Of a stretch of DNA of 64,000 nucleotides, positions 18,118 to 27,598 are shown piece by piece. The position numbers and the translations under genes were made by a program. The first letter of the stretch is position 1. Each line of letters starts with the position of its first letter. The notes beneath the pieces were generated by a model, which was not told the DNA's origin, did no database searches, and worked only from the letters and a program-made list of their open reading frames with translations. Source of the DNA: Phycisphaerae bacterium RAS2 (GTDB lineage: Bacteria > Planctomycetota > Phycisphaerae > UBA1845 > UTPLA1); assembly GCA_007753915.1 (NCBI GenBank), contig CP036352.1:620001-684000 (forward strand), given 5' to 3'.

Positions 18118-20247
18118 ATGAAACGATTCGCATTCCTCGGTGGGGGCACGGTGGCATTGTTCGTTTGCGCCACGGCGCTGGTATTCGCCGGCACCGGCCA
18201 GCCGCTTGAGACAAACATCAACAACTTCTATCTGCGCGGCACGCAGCCGGGCGATCTTGCGCCGAATAACGAGATTGCCACGGCCGCCAGCGAATGCTCC
18301 GGCTGCCACCACGACGATCTGGTCGTACCGATTTATCGCGAGTGGTCGGGCAACATCATGGCGCACGCGGCGCGCGACCCGCTCATGTGGGCCTGCCTGG
18401 ACATCGCCAACGCCGATGCGCCGCAGTCAGGCGACCTCTGCATTCGTTGCCACGTTCCCAAGGCCTGGCTCGAGGGTCGCTCGCTCCCGACCGACGGTTC
18501 GAACGTGACGGCGGAAGACCGAGACAGCATCACCTGCAACTTCTGCCACCGCATGGTGGATCCCTACAACTTTGGCGGCGGCGCGCCCCCGATCGATGCC
18601 CAGATTCTTACGGACCTGGGCGGCGATGCGCCGGTGATGGCCATGGACCGTGGCACGCCGTCCAGCCCCGGGTTCAACGGCAACGGTGGCTACGTCGTCG
18701 ATCCGTACGATCGCCGGCGCGGGCCGTTTCCCGTGGCGCACAATGAAGATCCGATCCCGCCGCTGGTGAACTGCGAGCCGTTTCACTTCGCTACGACTTA
18801 CGGCAACTGCGACGACGGCATGGGCGGGCCGACCGGATGTGACACGTTCGAGTCACCCATGCATCGGCGATCCGACCTTTGCGCCACCTGCCACGACGTG
18901 AGCCTGCCGCACTTTTCCTACAACAAGGCCGGCACGGCCCTGGTGTTCAACGGGGCGGGCCTGGCGCACCCCACGAGCAACAAGTACGACATGGCGCCCG
19001 AGCAGCGCACCTTCAGCGAATGGCTCAAGAGCGATTTCGCCGCCGGCGGCGTGAACATGGGCACGCGCTACGGATGCGAGAACCAGGTCGTCGCCGAGTG
19101 CCAGGACTGTCACATGCCCGCGAAGACCGCGCAGGGCTGCGGGTTCAGTTCCCAACGCGACGACATTCCCACGCACGATTTCCGCGGAGCCGCTACCTGG
19201 GTGCTCGATGCGATCGCGACGCACTACGGACCGAACGGTCCGCTGCCCGGCTACCCGCCGCCCAACCTTGGCGGGCCGGATTTCTATGAAGACATCGAGG
19301 CCAACCTGCACGCACAGAAGCAGACCAACATCGCCAAGGGCCTGGCCTGTGCCGCCGATTTGGACGTCACCCTGGATGATTCGCAGTCGCCAGGAACGGA
19401 CAAGCTGCGGGTGCGCGTCGTGAATCAGACGGGCCACAAGCTGCCGACCGGCTACCCGGAAGGCCGGCGGATGTGGATCACGGTCGAGTACTTCGATTGC
19501 ACCGACTACGACAACCCGATGGAGGTGCTGGGCGGGTACGACCAGGGGACGGCTCACCTCGACGAGAACACGACAAAGGTCTATGAGATGAAGGCGGGCC
19601 TGGATGAAGCCCTGGCCCTGGCGCTGAATCGCCCGGCGGGCATCTCGAGCCACGCGATCCTGGCGAACAAGGTGTACAAGGACAATCGCATTCCGCCGCG
19701 CGGCTTCAGCAACCTGAAGTTCGCGGCGATCCAGGCCGAGCCGGTCGCTTATTCCTACGCCGACGGCCAATACTGGGACGACACGTACTTTGACATCCCG
19801 GCGTACGCCGTCCGCGCGAGGGTCTCGCTGTACTACCAGGCGACGAGCAAGGAATACATTGAGTTCCTGCGCGACAACAACCCCAACCCGGGCGATCCGC
19901 AGAATCGGGGTCAGTTCGCGTATGACATGTGGCTGGCACACGGCAAGAGCGCGCCGGTCAAGATGGCCGCCTACCCGCCGCCGATCTGGCCCGACTGCAA
20001 GATCGATCCCAATCCGGACTATCCGTGTGGCAACCCCGCCGCCGCAAACGGCGCGATGAACATCGAGCTGAAGGGTGACGTGGACGGCAGCCGCAGCGTT
20101 ACCGTGGACGACATCCCCGGCTTTGTTCAGGTGCTGCTTGGTGCCGACACCGATCCGCGGCGAATCTGTGCGGCCGACATGGATGATTCCGACGCGGCCG
20201 ACGGTCTGGATGTCGCGGGATTTGTCGATGCGTTGCTCGCGCCCTGA
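18118..20247 (+). CDS. Multihaem c-type cytochrome with dockerin-like C-terminus
   Basis: 709 residues with an N-terminal signal peptide. Five CxxCH haem-binding motifs can be read: CSGCH (residue 60), CIRCH, CNFCH, CATCH and CQDCH, all within the first ~350 residues. The following ~300 residues have beta-rich character (LRVRVVNQTGHKLPTGYPEGRRMWITVEY), a segment common in multihaem proteins of this type. The last ~60 residues (GDVDGSRSVTVDDIPGFVQVLLGA...ADMDDSDAADGLDVAGFVDALLAP) form two calcium-loop/helix units, dockerin-like. It is probably an extracytoplasmic electron-transfer protein. It stands alone, with no oxidoreductase partner adjacent. Confidence 0.85.
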   Translation: MKRFAFLGGGTVALFVCATALVFAGTGQPLETNINNFYLRGTQPGDLAPNNEIATAASECSGCHHDDLVVPIYREWSGNIMAHAARDPLMWACLDIANADAPQSGDLCIRCHVPKAWLEGRSLPTDGSNVTAEDRDSITCNFCHRMVDPYNFGGGAPPIDAQILTDLGGDAPVMAMDRGTPSSPGFNGNGGYVVDPYDRRRGPFPVAHNEDPIPPLVNCEPFHFATTYGNCDDGMGGPTGCDTFESPMHRRSDLCATCHDVSLPHFSYNKAGTALVFNGAGLAHPTSNKYDMAPEQRTFSEWLKSDFAAGGVNMGTRYGCENQVVAECQDCHMPAKTAQGCGFSSQRDDIPTHDFRGAATWVLDAIATHYGPNGPLPGYPPPNLGGPDFYEDIEANLHAQKQTNIAKGLACAADLDVTLDDSQSPGTDKLRVRVVNQTGHKLPTGYPEGRRMWITVEYFDCTDYDNPMEVLGGYDQGTAHLDENTTKVYEMKAGLDEALALALNRPAGISSHAILANKVYKDNRIPPRGFSNLKFAAIQAEPVAYSYADGQYWDDTYFDIPAYAVRARVSLYYQATSKEYIEFLRDNNPNPGDPQNRGQFAYDMWLAHGKSAPVKMAAYPPPIWPDCKIDPNPDYPCGNPAAANGAMNIELKGDVDGSRSVTVDDIPGFVQVLLGADTDPRRICAADMDDSDAADGLDVAGFVDALLAP

Positions 20248-20395
20248 TTCGATCTTGCCCCCGGTACAACTCGCCTGCCGCATTCGCACTCGGCGCGCAT
20301 GAGGCGAAGGGCGGTGAATCTCCGCTGTTTCTCGTGGGTTTGTCTCGCGCGTGGTCTCGTGGTAGAGTGCGACGCTTTAACCGCGGGAAGCGAGC

Positions 20396-20857
20396 ATGAA
20401 ACTTACCGAACACCTCACGCCGGCGCTGATCAAAGTTCCACTTGTCGCGAAGGATAAGAAGTCCGCCATTGCCGAGATGGTTGACGTGCTCGTGCAGGGC
20501 GGCATCACCGAAGCGCGCGACACGCTGCTGGCCGCCGTCATGGAGCGGGAGAATCAGCGCACGACCGGCATCGGCCTGGGCTTTGCCATTCCGCACGCCA
20601 AGACCGACGCGGTGAAAGGGCTGATCATCGCGCTGGGCCGCACGGCGCAGCCGATCGACTTCGCGGCGATTGACGGCAAGCCGGTGAACCTGATCGCGCT
20701 GCTGGTCAGCCCGTCAAACGCGACGAGCCAGCACATCCAAGCGCTGGCTCGCTTGAGCCGAATGGTCACCAGCGCATCCCTTCTTCAGAAGCTGCTCGAC
20801 GCCCCCGACGCCCAGGCGCTTTACGATCTCATCGCTGCTTCTGACAACGCGGCGTGA
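20396..20857 (+). CDS. PTS EIIA / PtsN-like nitrogen-regulatory phosphocarrier
   Basis: 153 residues, full length for an EIIA domain of the fructose/nitrogen type. The phosphorylated histidine is predicted at residue 67 in GIGLGFAIPHAKTD. The ends LIALLVSPSNATSQHIQALARLSRMV and LLQKLLDAPDAQALYDLI match the PtsN pattern. No EIIB or EIIC gene is adjacent, so a regulatory role (PtsN-like) is likelier than sugar uptake. The last 29 bases overlap antisense with the convergent PEP-CTERM gene. Confidence 0.85.
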   Translation: MKLTEHLTPALIKVPLVAKDKKSAIAEMVDVLVQGGITEARDTLLAAVMERENQRTTGIGLGFAIPHAKTDAVKGLIIALGRTAQPIDFAAIDGKPVNLIALLVSPSNATSQHIQALARLSRMVTSASLLQKLLDAPDAQALYDLIAASDNAA

Positions 20858-21587
20858 GAGAGCCGTTTCGTCGGCGTATCAAAGAAATCGTCGCAGGACC
20901 GACCAGCGCGGCCGTCGCCGGTTCGGGAACGGGGTTGACGGTGATGTCGATGAAGCCGTTGCCGAGCCAGAGGGCGCTGGCGGGCGGTGCATCAAAGCTT
21001 GAAGTGGTAATGCTATAACCAAGCGAGTAGAGCACGCCGGCCTGAAGCAGCGCCGAGCCGGACAGATTGAATGTGCCGAACGGCGGCAAGAGGTGGCCAG
21101 TTCCACCGGTTCCGGAATCGCTCCAAAGATCGCTGCCGGAGCCGACCGCCCCCGCCTGCAAGTGAAAGCTCGTAGTCCCCAACAGCGCGGGGTAGTGGTT
21201 GTAGGTCCAGGTGCCGGAGAGGGTCACGATGGAATCGACAGCCGGGCGGACGCGGATGCCGCCGCTGCTGGACAAACCTCCGCGGAAGCCCTGCAAGCGG
21301 TGGTCAATCGTCGATTGAAAATGCGCGACTTCGCCGGACCAGGACACGTCGTAAGTACCGGAGGAATAGGATGGTGGAATCGTGGCCGCCTGTGAAAAGG
21401 CGATGGCGTTGGGTGAGGGAGGGAACTCGACAAAATACTGTTGTGACTCCGAAAACGAGCCACTTGGTGTGACGCGGTCGCGAATCAGAACTTGCTCTAC
21501 GATGAGGTCTCCGAACGCGCGCGAATCAACTCCCGACGCAGCCACAAGAAAGAAGCCAACAATTAATCTAGAAAGCGAAGAACCCAA
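20829..21587 (-). CDS. PEP-CTERM-like secreted protein with TTG start
   Basis: 252 residues starting at TTG 21587, which is preceded by a perfect GGAGG six bases upstream; no ATG is available before the signal peptide (SRLIVGFFLVAASGVDSRAFG). The C-terminus has VPEPATAALVGPATISLIRRRNG followed by about ten more residues. The mature part is beta-rich and glycine/serine-rich with no recognised enzyme motif. It is presumably exported and anchored or sorted at the outer surface. It is convergent with the PTS EIIA gene, with overlapping 3' ends. Confidence 0.75.
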   Translation of the reverse strand: MGSSLSRLIVGFFLVAASGVDSRAFGDLIVEQVLIRDRVTPSGSFSESQQYFVEFPPSPNAIAFSQAATIPPSYSSGTYDVSWSGEVAHFQSTIDHRLQGFRGGLSSSGGIRVRPAVDSIVTLSGTWTYNHYPALLGTTSFHLQAGAVGSGSDLWSDSGTGGTGHLLPPFGTFNLSGSALLQAGVLYSLGYSITTSSFDAPPASALWLGNGFIDITVNPVPEPATAALVGPATISLIRRRNGSLTPRCQKQR

Positions 21588-22316
21588 ATGACGCCTCCCG
21601 CGTACTCTTCACATTATAAGACAAACAAAGGGGGACAAGCGAAAGAGACGCAGCTATTTTTGTCTTTTTTGTTTCAGCCCCCTTTTGTTTGACAGTAGGA
21701 ACGTGTCTTGGCACCGCGCCGAACGACTCTTCGCCCGCAGGGCGCACGGACGTTGCCAGGGGCGCGGCGAGCGAAGCGAGCAAGCCCCTGGGCGCCGGGC
21801 TTATCTAGACTCTTTGCTTCTCACCGCCCGGCAGGGCGGACGAAGGCGATGCCTTCTCGCTCGAAACTCAATGCCTCTTGAGCCAAAGTTCATCTTCGTT
21901 CGTCCTCCGGACGCGATGATCTATTGGATGACCCTTTATCCGGCGGCTGAAGTCGCCGGCTTCGTGCGTGCGCCATCCGGGCGAAGCGAACTCCAATGCT
22001 TCGGGCGAGTCAAATCTGAATGCTGGGTCGTGTTCCGCGAATGGGCCATGCAGCAATGCCGGGGCGCGCAATGCAAAATCAGCGGCTGCTGGTCCGCAAT
22101 GCGAAGCCACCGGCATGGAGCAATTCCAAGCCCCCCGAGCCATGCTGGCGGAATTGGGGCTGCCGTAGCGCGGGCTGCACCACGGCGCTGGTTGCATGAT
22201 AGCAATTGTAGGGTGGGCATAGCCCACCAATGGATAGCGCGATGGATTCGGGTGGACGGCGCCCGCCCTGCGGCACTACACGGATGCGAGCTCCGTTGCA
22301 CTACGCCAACGCCACA
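21588..22316. repeat. Non-coding repeat-rich gap
   Basis: No convincing gene. It holds AAACAAAGGGGG/CCCCCTTTTGTTT arms around 21622-21690, palindromic GC clusters such as GCCCGCAGGGC and CCCGGCAGGGCGG near 21735-21840, and GGGTGGGC-ATA-GCCCACC near 22213-22231. These look like dispersed intergenic repeats. An open frame spanning 21685-22404 has repeat-like, low-quality protein sequence and is not called. Confidence 0.5.
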
Positions 22317-22460
22317 TCACATCGGCATGTCGGTCGGGAACAGCTCGGCGAGGTCGCCGGAGATCAGCTTGATTACGAAGTTGATCATGAAAAAGATGAT
22401 GTAAATCGGGAAGAAACCGCCCAATCCGCCGCCGCCGCCGATGCCGGGAAGTCCGAACAT
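22317..22460 (-). CDS. 47-residue glycine-rich single-pass membrane peptide
   Basis: ATG at 22460 is preceded by GGAGGG at good spacing; the stop is TGA at 22317-22319. The peptide has an N-terminal MFGLPGIGGGGG segment, one hydrophobic stretch (FFPIYIIFFMINFVIKLI, residues 16-33) and an acidic C-terminus. It lies 230 bases downstream of ftsK on the same strand. I do not recognise it. The ribosome binding site, coherent membrane segment and clean ending support a real small protein, perhaps a membrane adaptor or a toxin-like peptide. Confidence 0.6.
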   Translation of the reverse strand: MFGLPGIGGGGGLGGFFPIYIIFFMINFVIKLISGDLAELFPTDMPM

Positions 22461-22689
22461 GATATCCCTCCGTTGAGTGTCGAGGAGTTCCGTTTACGCC
22501 CGTTGTGTTTGGCCGGAATTGTCGCGTGGCGCGGACCGTGCGTCAAGTACAGGGCGTTTTTCTGTAACAGATTCCGATGTGTTCCGCGATCCTCGCATCG
22601 CCGAAGCGCCTCCTGGCGCTCCCTGACGGTCGCGGCTCGGTTTTGCGATGGTGCGGCACGAATTTGAGGCGGCGAACAGTTTGCGGCGG

Positions 22690-25209
22690 TCAATCCCGCA
22701 GGTCGGATTGCTCGTCAATCAGGTCGGGCACGTCGTTTTCGTCGTCGAGATCGGCTGTGCCGAATTGGTCGTCATGCTCCGCGTTCATGTCGCCTCGGAA
22801 CGCGCCCGACTCGACTTCGTGATCACGATGTTTCTTGATCTGGTCCCATTCTTTTTGTGACAGCAGCACTTCGCGCGCCTGGCTGCCCTTGTATTCGCCG
22901 ACGATTCCTGCGGCCGCCATTTGATCAATCAATCGGCTCGCGCGCGAATAGCCGACCTCCAGCCGACGTTGCAACAGGCTCACGCTGCCGCGGCTGGTCT
23001 CCACGATGATGTCCACAGCGCGGTCAAAGAGCGGATCGCGCTCGCCTTCGCCTTCGCCGCCGGTCGGCTTCAATCGAACCAGCTCGTGATGGAATTGCGG
23101 CTGCGCCTTGGCCGCGAGGTCTTTCAACACGGCGCGAAGTTCGTCGTCTTCGATGTACGTTCCCTGCGCGCGAACCAGTTTCGATGACCCCGGCGGCAGG
23201 AAGAGCATGTCGCCCTCGCCCATCAAGACCTCGGCGCCGTTCTGATCGAGCACGATGCGCGAATCCATGCGCGACGACACGCGGAACGACATGCGACAGG
23301 GTAGGTTGCTCTTGATGAGGCCGGTCACGACGTTGGCCTGCGGCCGTTGCGTGGCGACAATGAGATGCACGCCGACCGCGCGGCTCTTCTGCGCCAGGCG
23401 CGACAGGTGATACTCGACTTCCTTGCCGGCGGTCATCATCAGATCGGCCAGTTCGTCGATGATGATGACGATGTACGGCAGGTGCGTCGGGATCTGGCGG
23501 CGCTCTTCGTCGCTGGTCGGTTGGAAGCGGTTGTAAACCTCCTCCTTGCCGAGCTTGTTGAAGCTGCCGATGTCGCGGACGCCGGCCTCGGCGAGCAGCT
23601 CGTACCGCTCGTCCATCTTTTGCGTGGCCCACTCGAGAATCATCTCGGCGCGCTGCATGTCGGTGACGATCGGGCACATCAAATGCGGGATCTCTTTGAA
23701 GACCGACAACTCGACCATCTTCGGATCGACGAGGATCAGCTTCACATGATCGGGCCGCTGCGTCATGAGGATCGACATGACCAGCGTGTTGATGGCGACG
23801 CTCTTGCCGCTGCCGGTTGTGCCGGCGACGAGCATGTGCGGCATCGTGGCGATGTCTACGATGAGCGGGTCGCCGCTGGCGTTCTTGCCGATGAACACGG
23901 GCAACGCCATCTTGGTCGGCTTCACGCCGCCGAGCATGATGAGTTCTTTCAGCCGCACCTTCTCCTTCTCGGTGTTGGGCACTTCGATCCCGATGGTGTT
24001 CTTTCCGGGGATCGGCGCGACGACGCGCACGGCCGGGGCCTTCAGCGCGCGGGCGATGTCGTTGGCGAGTGATTGAATCTGACTGACCTTCGTGCCGGCC
24101 GACAGTTCCAGCTCGAACATGGTGATGACCGGGCCGGTGTCGATCTCGACAACCTTCACCTCGATGCGAAACTCGGCGAGTGTGCGTTCGAGAATCGCCG
24201 CCTTTTCGCGCACGACGCCTTCCTGCCCGGCGGTGAAGCGTGACTCGGGATCGCGACAAAGCGACAGCGGCGGCAGCACGTAGTCGCCCAGTTCCGTCGG
24301 CCACGCGCTCTTGGGGATCTTGCCTTCGACGCGGTCGCGCCCGAGCATCTTGATGATCAGTTCGCGCTCGGGAGCCTTGAGCTTCGACGGCGCATCATCC
24401 TCGCCGCTCAATTCGGCGTCCACGTCGATGGAGTCTTCGTCAACCGGTTCGGCGACGACGACTTCGGTTTCCGGGTTGGCTGCGTCGTCGGCGGGTTTGT
24501 TGGAGTCGGCGTGTTCGGTGGCCGGCGCGGCGGCGGGCTTGCGCTTGCGCGGCGCGTCGGGCGGCGCGAGGGTCGCCGAATTGCCCGCGCCCATCATGAC
24601 CGGCGTGAGGCGGCCGCGTGCGGGCGCGGCAGATCGCACGGCATCTCCAAATCGATTGAATTGCCCGCGCAACAGACCCACGGCGCGGGGCAATCGGCGG
24701 AGCAGGTCTTCCACGGTGAGCAGCAGACCGATCACCGTCGCAGCGAGCAGGACGAGGCCCGCGCCGAACTGGGAAAGCCCGCGTGTCAGTGTTGTCGCAA
24801 CAGCGATGCCGAGGATTCCGCCGGGGCCTTCGACCAGCGCATCGGCGTTGTTTCCGCGAAACATGGCGGCCCACGATGCGGTGGCCGCGACCAGCACTCC
24901 CAGCCCGGCCGCACGGAGTTTCCAGCCCGTCAATTCACGGCGCGACAATCGCCAGCCCGCCGCGAGCGAGAGGAACGCGATCAACGGATAAACGCCCTCT
25001 CCGAGGTAGTGGAAGGCATGAAAAGCGATCCACGCACCGATGCGGCCGCAACCGTTGTGGACCGGCTCGGCATGGGGCCAGACGGCGGCGTTGGGCCAAT
25101 CGGTCGGATCAAAGGTGAGGATGGCGACCCATGCGATGGTGCAGAAGACCAGCGCCGCAATGAGCCGGCAGTTGCGAAGCGTTTGGCGATGCGAATCAGT
25201 GAGTGTCAC
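22690..25209 (-). CDS. ftsK: DNA translocase FtsK/SpoIIIE
   Basis: 839 residues from GTG at 25209. Four or so N-terminal membrane segments (to about residue 175) are followed by a low-complexity acidic linker, then the motor. Motor signatures are VAGTTGSGKSVAIN (Walker A), VDPKMVELSVFKEIPHL, IVIIIDELADLMM (Walker B) and VIVATQRPQANVVTG-type HLIVATQRP. The C-terminal gamma winged helix (SLLQRRLEVGYSRASRLIDQMAAAGIVG) that reads KOPS-like sites is present. It moves chromosome DNA at division for dimer resolution. It is divergent from the nuclease-like gene. Confidence 0.95.
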   Translation of the reverse strand: MTLTDSHRQTLRNCRLIAALVFCTIAWVAILTFDPTDWPNAAVWPHAEPVHNGCGRIGAWIAFHAFHYLGEGVYPLIAFLSLAAGWRLSRRELTGWKLRAAGLGVLVAATASWAAMFRGNNADALVEGPGGILGIAVATTLTRGLSQFGAGLVLLAATVIGLLLTVEDLLRRLPRAVGLLRGQFNRFGDAVRSAAPARGRLTPVMMGAGNSATLAPPDAPRKRKPAAAPATEHADSNKPADDAANPETEVVVAEPVDEDSIDVDAELSGEDDAPSKLKAPERELIIKMLGRDRVEGKIPKSAWPTELGDYVLPPLSLCRDPESRFTAGQEGVVREKAAILERTLAEFRIEVKVVEIDTGPVITMFELELSAGTKVSQIQSLANDIARALKAPAVRVVAPIPGKNTIGIEVPNTEKEKVRLKELIMLGGVKPTKMALPVFIGKNASGDPLIVDIATMPHMLVAGTTGSGKSVAINTLVMSILMTQRPDHVKLILVDPKMVELSVFKEIPHLMCPIVTDMQRAEMILEWATQKMDERYELLAEAGVRDIGSFNKLGKEEVYNRFQPTSDEERRQIPTHLPYIVIIIDELADLMMTAGKEVEYHLSRLAQKSRAVGVHLIVATQRPQANVVTGLIKSNLPCRMSFRVSSRMDSRIVLDQNGAEVLMGEGDMLFLPPGSSKLVRAQGTYIEDDELRAVLKDLAAKAQPQFHHELVRLKPTGGEGEGERDPLFDRAVDIIVETSRGSVSLLQRRLEVGYSRASRLIDQMAAAGIVGEYKGSQAREVLLSQKEWDQIKKHRDHEVESGAFRGDMNAEHDDQFGTADLDDENDVPDLIDEQSDLRD

Positions 25210-25512
25210 GGGCGGTCGATCCCCAATGGGTTGAGAGCGGTCGTAAGTCCAGAAAACGCGCGCGGACCCATCGCGCGGAAGCGCTTTTCACTACTGGAAA
25301 TATCGGCATGGCTAGGGTGATTCCTCCATGCCCGGCAGTCGTTTCGCTGAAGCCGTGCGAACAATTGATTCGTGCGGCCCTGTGTGGGTTTTTCGCATTT
25401 CCCGGCGCGGCAATTCCTTGAATTGGCGAGGCGAATTTGCTACGCTCCGGGCTGGGCATCGCGTAACTGACAGGCAGGCGAATTTCTCCGACTTAACAAC
25501 ACGGAGCGGGTC

Positions 25513-26358
25513 ATGTCCCTGCGGAGATCGTGCGCGCTGACAGCCGTGCTGGACAGCGACACGTTGCGGCTCGATATCGACGGTCAGGCGGCGCTGGTTC
25601 GTCTGATGGATGTGCATCCGCCGCGCGCCCGTGCCGGGGGGAGTCAACCGGCGACGGCGGCGGGGCGACGGACCCTGCGCTGGCTGCGCGAAGTGGTCTT
25701 CAAAGGGGTGGAAGAGGTACAAATTGAGTCGTATCCCGACGCGCCGCCCGTGTCGAACAGCGGGAAGCGGCTGGCGCATGTGTTTGTGCGCGGCGAACAC
25801 CTGAACGAGCGGATGGTGCGTGAGGGGTTCAGCCCGTATTTTCAGAAGTACGGTCATTCGCTTCAGCACCATCACGTGCTTCAGTCCGCCGAACTGTGGG
25901 CGCGGTTCGAGGGCGTGGGCATTTGGAGCGAGCTGGGCAGCGCGTCGCACTACGCCGCGCTGAAGCGATACTGGGAAATGCGCGCCGGGCAGGTAAACGG
26001 TTTTCGCATCGCGCGGCATCTGGGCGAGGAGATCCTCGGCGCGCGGTCGCATTACGACGACATCCTCGAGCGCGCCCGGGCCAATGCCCACGCGATCCTC
26101 TTCGCCGAGGCGGCGCGGGCGTATCACCTGGCCGACGGGTCAATGTTGTTGCAACTGGGCGGTCCGCAGCAGGCGCTGTCGGCCGTCTTTCCTCCCCGTG
26201 CCCATGCAATCGGCGCATTCGTTGAGCGCGAGTTCGTCGGCGATGGGAAGTTGAACTATCTCTATTTTGCCGGCCGCATGCATCTGGCCGAAAGCCAGCC
26301 GCAGATCGTGATCGACGGGCTGGAGCAGATCAGCACGACGCCGCTCAAGTCGGCATAA
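25513..26358 (+). CDS. Staphylococcal-nuclease-like (SNase) domain protein
   Basis: 281 residues. The first ~130 follow the SNase/TNase pattern: VLDSDTLRLDIDGQAALVRLMDVHPPRA, then KRLAHVFVRGEHLNERMVREGFSPYF. The key positions differ somewhat from active nucleases: the family's 'R-L-x-G-I-D-x-P-E' is RLMDVHPPRA here, so catalytic activity is uncertain. The remaining 150 residues (from about YWEMRAGQVNGFRIARHLGEEIL) are not recognised. No signal peptide, so probably cytoplasmic. It lies alone between ftsK and smpB. Confidence 0.65.
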   Translation: MSLRRSCALTAVLDSDTLRLDIDGQAALVRLMDVHPPRARAGGSQPATAAGRRTLRWLREVVFKGVEEVQIESYPDAPPVSNSGKRLAHVFVRGEHLNERMVREGFSPYFQKYGHSLQHHHVLQSAELWARFEGVGIWSELGSASHYAALKRYWEMRAGQVNGFRIARHLGEEILGARSHYDDILERARANAHAILFAEAARAYHLADGSMLLQLGGPQQALSAVFPPRAHAIGAFVEREFVGDGKLNYLYFAGRMHLAESQPQIVIDGLEQISTTPLKSA

Positions 26359-26371
26359 GGTTTGAGATCGC

Positions 26372-26857
26372 CTAGAGTCCGCCGCGGCGCGTGGCGCGGG
26401 CGATGTCCTTCAGGTCCTGCTTCTTGCGTTCATCCTGACGTTTGTCGCGCGTGACCTTGCCGCGCGCCAGGGCCAGCTCGACTTTGGCCAGGCCGCGGTT
26501 ATTGAAATAGACACTCAACGGGATGAGCGTCTGGCCCTTGATGGTGACGCGGGCGAGCAGCTTCTTGATTTCCCGCTTGTGCAGCAGAAGTCGCTTGGGA
26601 CGCTTGGGGTCGTGATTGAACTGGTTGCCCTGTTTATAGGGCTGTATCTGGAAATTAATGAGCATGACCTGGCCGGCGTCGATCCGGGCGTAGGCCTCGG
26701 CGATGCTGGCGTCCCCCGCGCGCAAGGCCTTGACCTCCGTGCCTTTAAGAGCGATTCCGGCCTCGACCCGCTCCAGGACCTCGAAGTTCATCCGGGCCTT
26801 TTTGTTGGTCAGGCGGGGGGTTTCCGGCTTCTTCGACTTGGAACTATCTTTTGACAC
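26372..26857 (-). CDS. smpB: SsrA-binding protein SmpB
   Basis: 161 residues from GTG at 26857. Conserved SmpB segments are FEVLERVEAGIALKGTEVKALRAG, AYARIDAGQVMLINFQIQPY, RPKRLLLHKREIKKL and the basic tail KVTRDKRQDERKKQDLKD. It delivers tmRNA to stalled ribosomes. tmRNA itself is not in the window. It is convergent with the nuclease-like gene and divergent from the sigma factor gene. Confidence 0.97.
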   Translation of the reverse strand: MSKDSSKSKKPETPRLTNKKARMNFEVLERVEAGIALKGTEVKALRAGDASIAEAYARIDAGQVMLINFQIQPYKQGNQFNHDPKRPKRLLLHKREIKKLLARVTIKGQTLIPLSVYFNNRGLAKVELALARGKVTRDKRQDERKKQDLKDIARATRRGGL

Positions 26858-26936
26858 GATAAAATCTTATGAGAACCTCCGGCGCCTCGCAAACACCCGT
26901 CAAAGGTGCCACCGCCCGATGGGCGAAAAGTATACT

Positions 26937-27581
26937 ATGAGTGAAGACATGGTAGCCAACCGGCCATGCGACGATCGGAGCAGCCCTGCCCGCGAGCGTG
27001 ATCTCATCGAGCGCGCGCAGCGCGGGTGCGCCGCCAGTTCGCACGAGCTGATCGCCCTGCATCAGGACCGGCTGTTCGCGTTTGTCTGGCGCATGGTGCG
27101 GAACACGCACGAGGCCGAAGAGGTTTGTCAGGAGACGTTCCTGCGGGCGTTCTCGGCGCTGGGCAGTTTCAACAATGCGTACCGATTCAGCACGTGGTTG
27201 TTCACGATCGGTTACCGGCTCTGCCTGAACGGGATTCGCAAGCGGCGCGACGTGACGCCGGACCTGGATTTCGGCAACGTGTCGTCTGCGGATGCCGGGC
27301 GGGATGTGGAGGACGTGGCTGATCGCGTGGCGAACAGCGACGAGGCCCGCCGGCTGAAAGAAAGAATCTGGAATTCCGTCGATCAACTGACACCGCAGCA
27401 GCGCGCGGCGGTATTACTGTTCTACCGGGAGTCGTTGAGCTGTCAGGAGATCGGCGAGGTGCTTGAGATGCCCGCGGCGACGGTGAAGAGTCACCTGCAT
27501 CGGGCGCGGAGCCGGTTGAAGGGCATGCTCGCTGATTCGATGGCGGAAGACTGGTCGGTGCTGCGGTTTGAGGCGAGTTGA
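26937..27581 (+). CDS. ECF-type RNA polymerase sigma factor
   Basis: 214 residues from ATG at 26937; ATGs at 26919 and 26949 are alternatives. Region 2 reads HELIALHQDRLFAFVWRMVRNTHEAEEVCQETFLRAFSAL and FSTWLFTIGYRLCLNGIRKRR; region 4 reads LTPQQRAAVLLFYRESLSCQEIGEVLEMPAATVKSHLHRARSRLK (parts quoted). It is followed after 17 bases by a zinc-finger anti-sigma gene, so the pair is an ECF/anti-sigma unit. A TATACT lies directly before the ATG but without a clear -35. Confidence 0.9.
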   Translation: MSEDMVANRPCDDRSSPARERDLIERAQRGCAASSHELIALHQDRLFAFVWRMVRNTHEAEEVCQETFLRAFSALGSFNNAYRFSTWLFTIGYRLCLNGIRKRRDVTPDLDFGNVSSADAGRDVEDVADRVANSDEARRLKERIWNSVDQLTPQQRAAVLLFYRESLSCQEIGEVLEMPAATVKSHLHRARSRLKGMLADSMAEDWSVLRFEAS

Positions 27582-27598
27582 GCGTAGAAGGTTGAATC

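Noticed and set aside
18853-20289. Minus-strand open frame of 478 codons
   Set aside because: Shadow of the multihaem cytochrome gene; no domain character.
21685-22404. Possible 239-residue protein
   Set aside because: Sequence is made of palindromic intergenic repeats and overlaps the better supported small peptide on the other strand.
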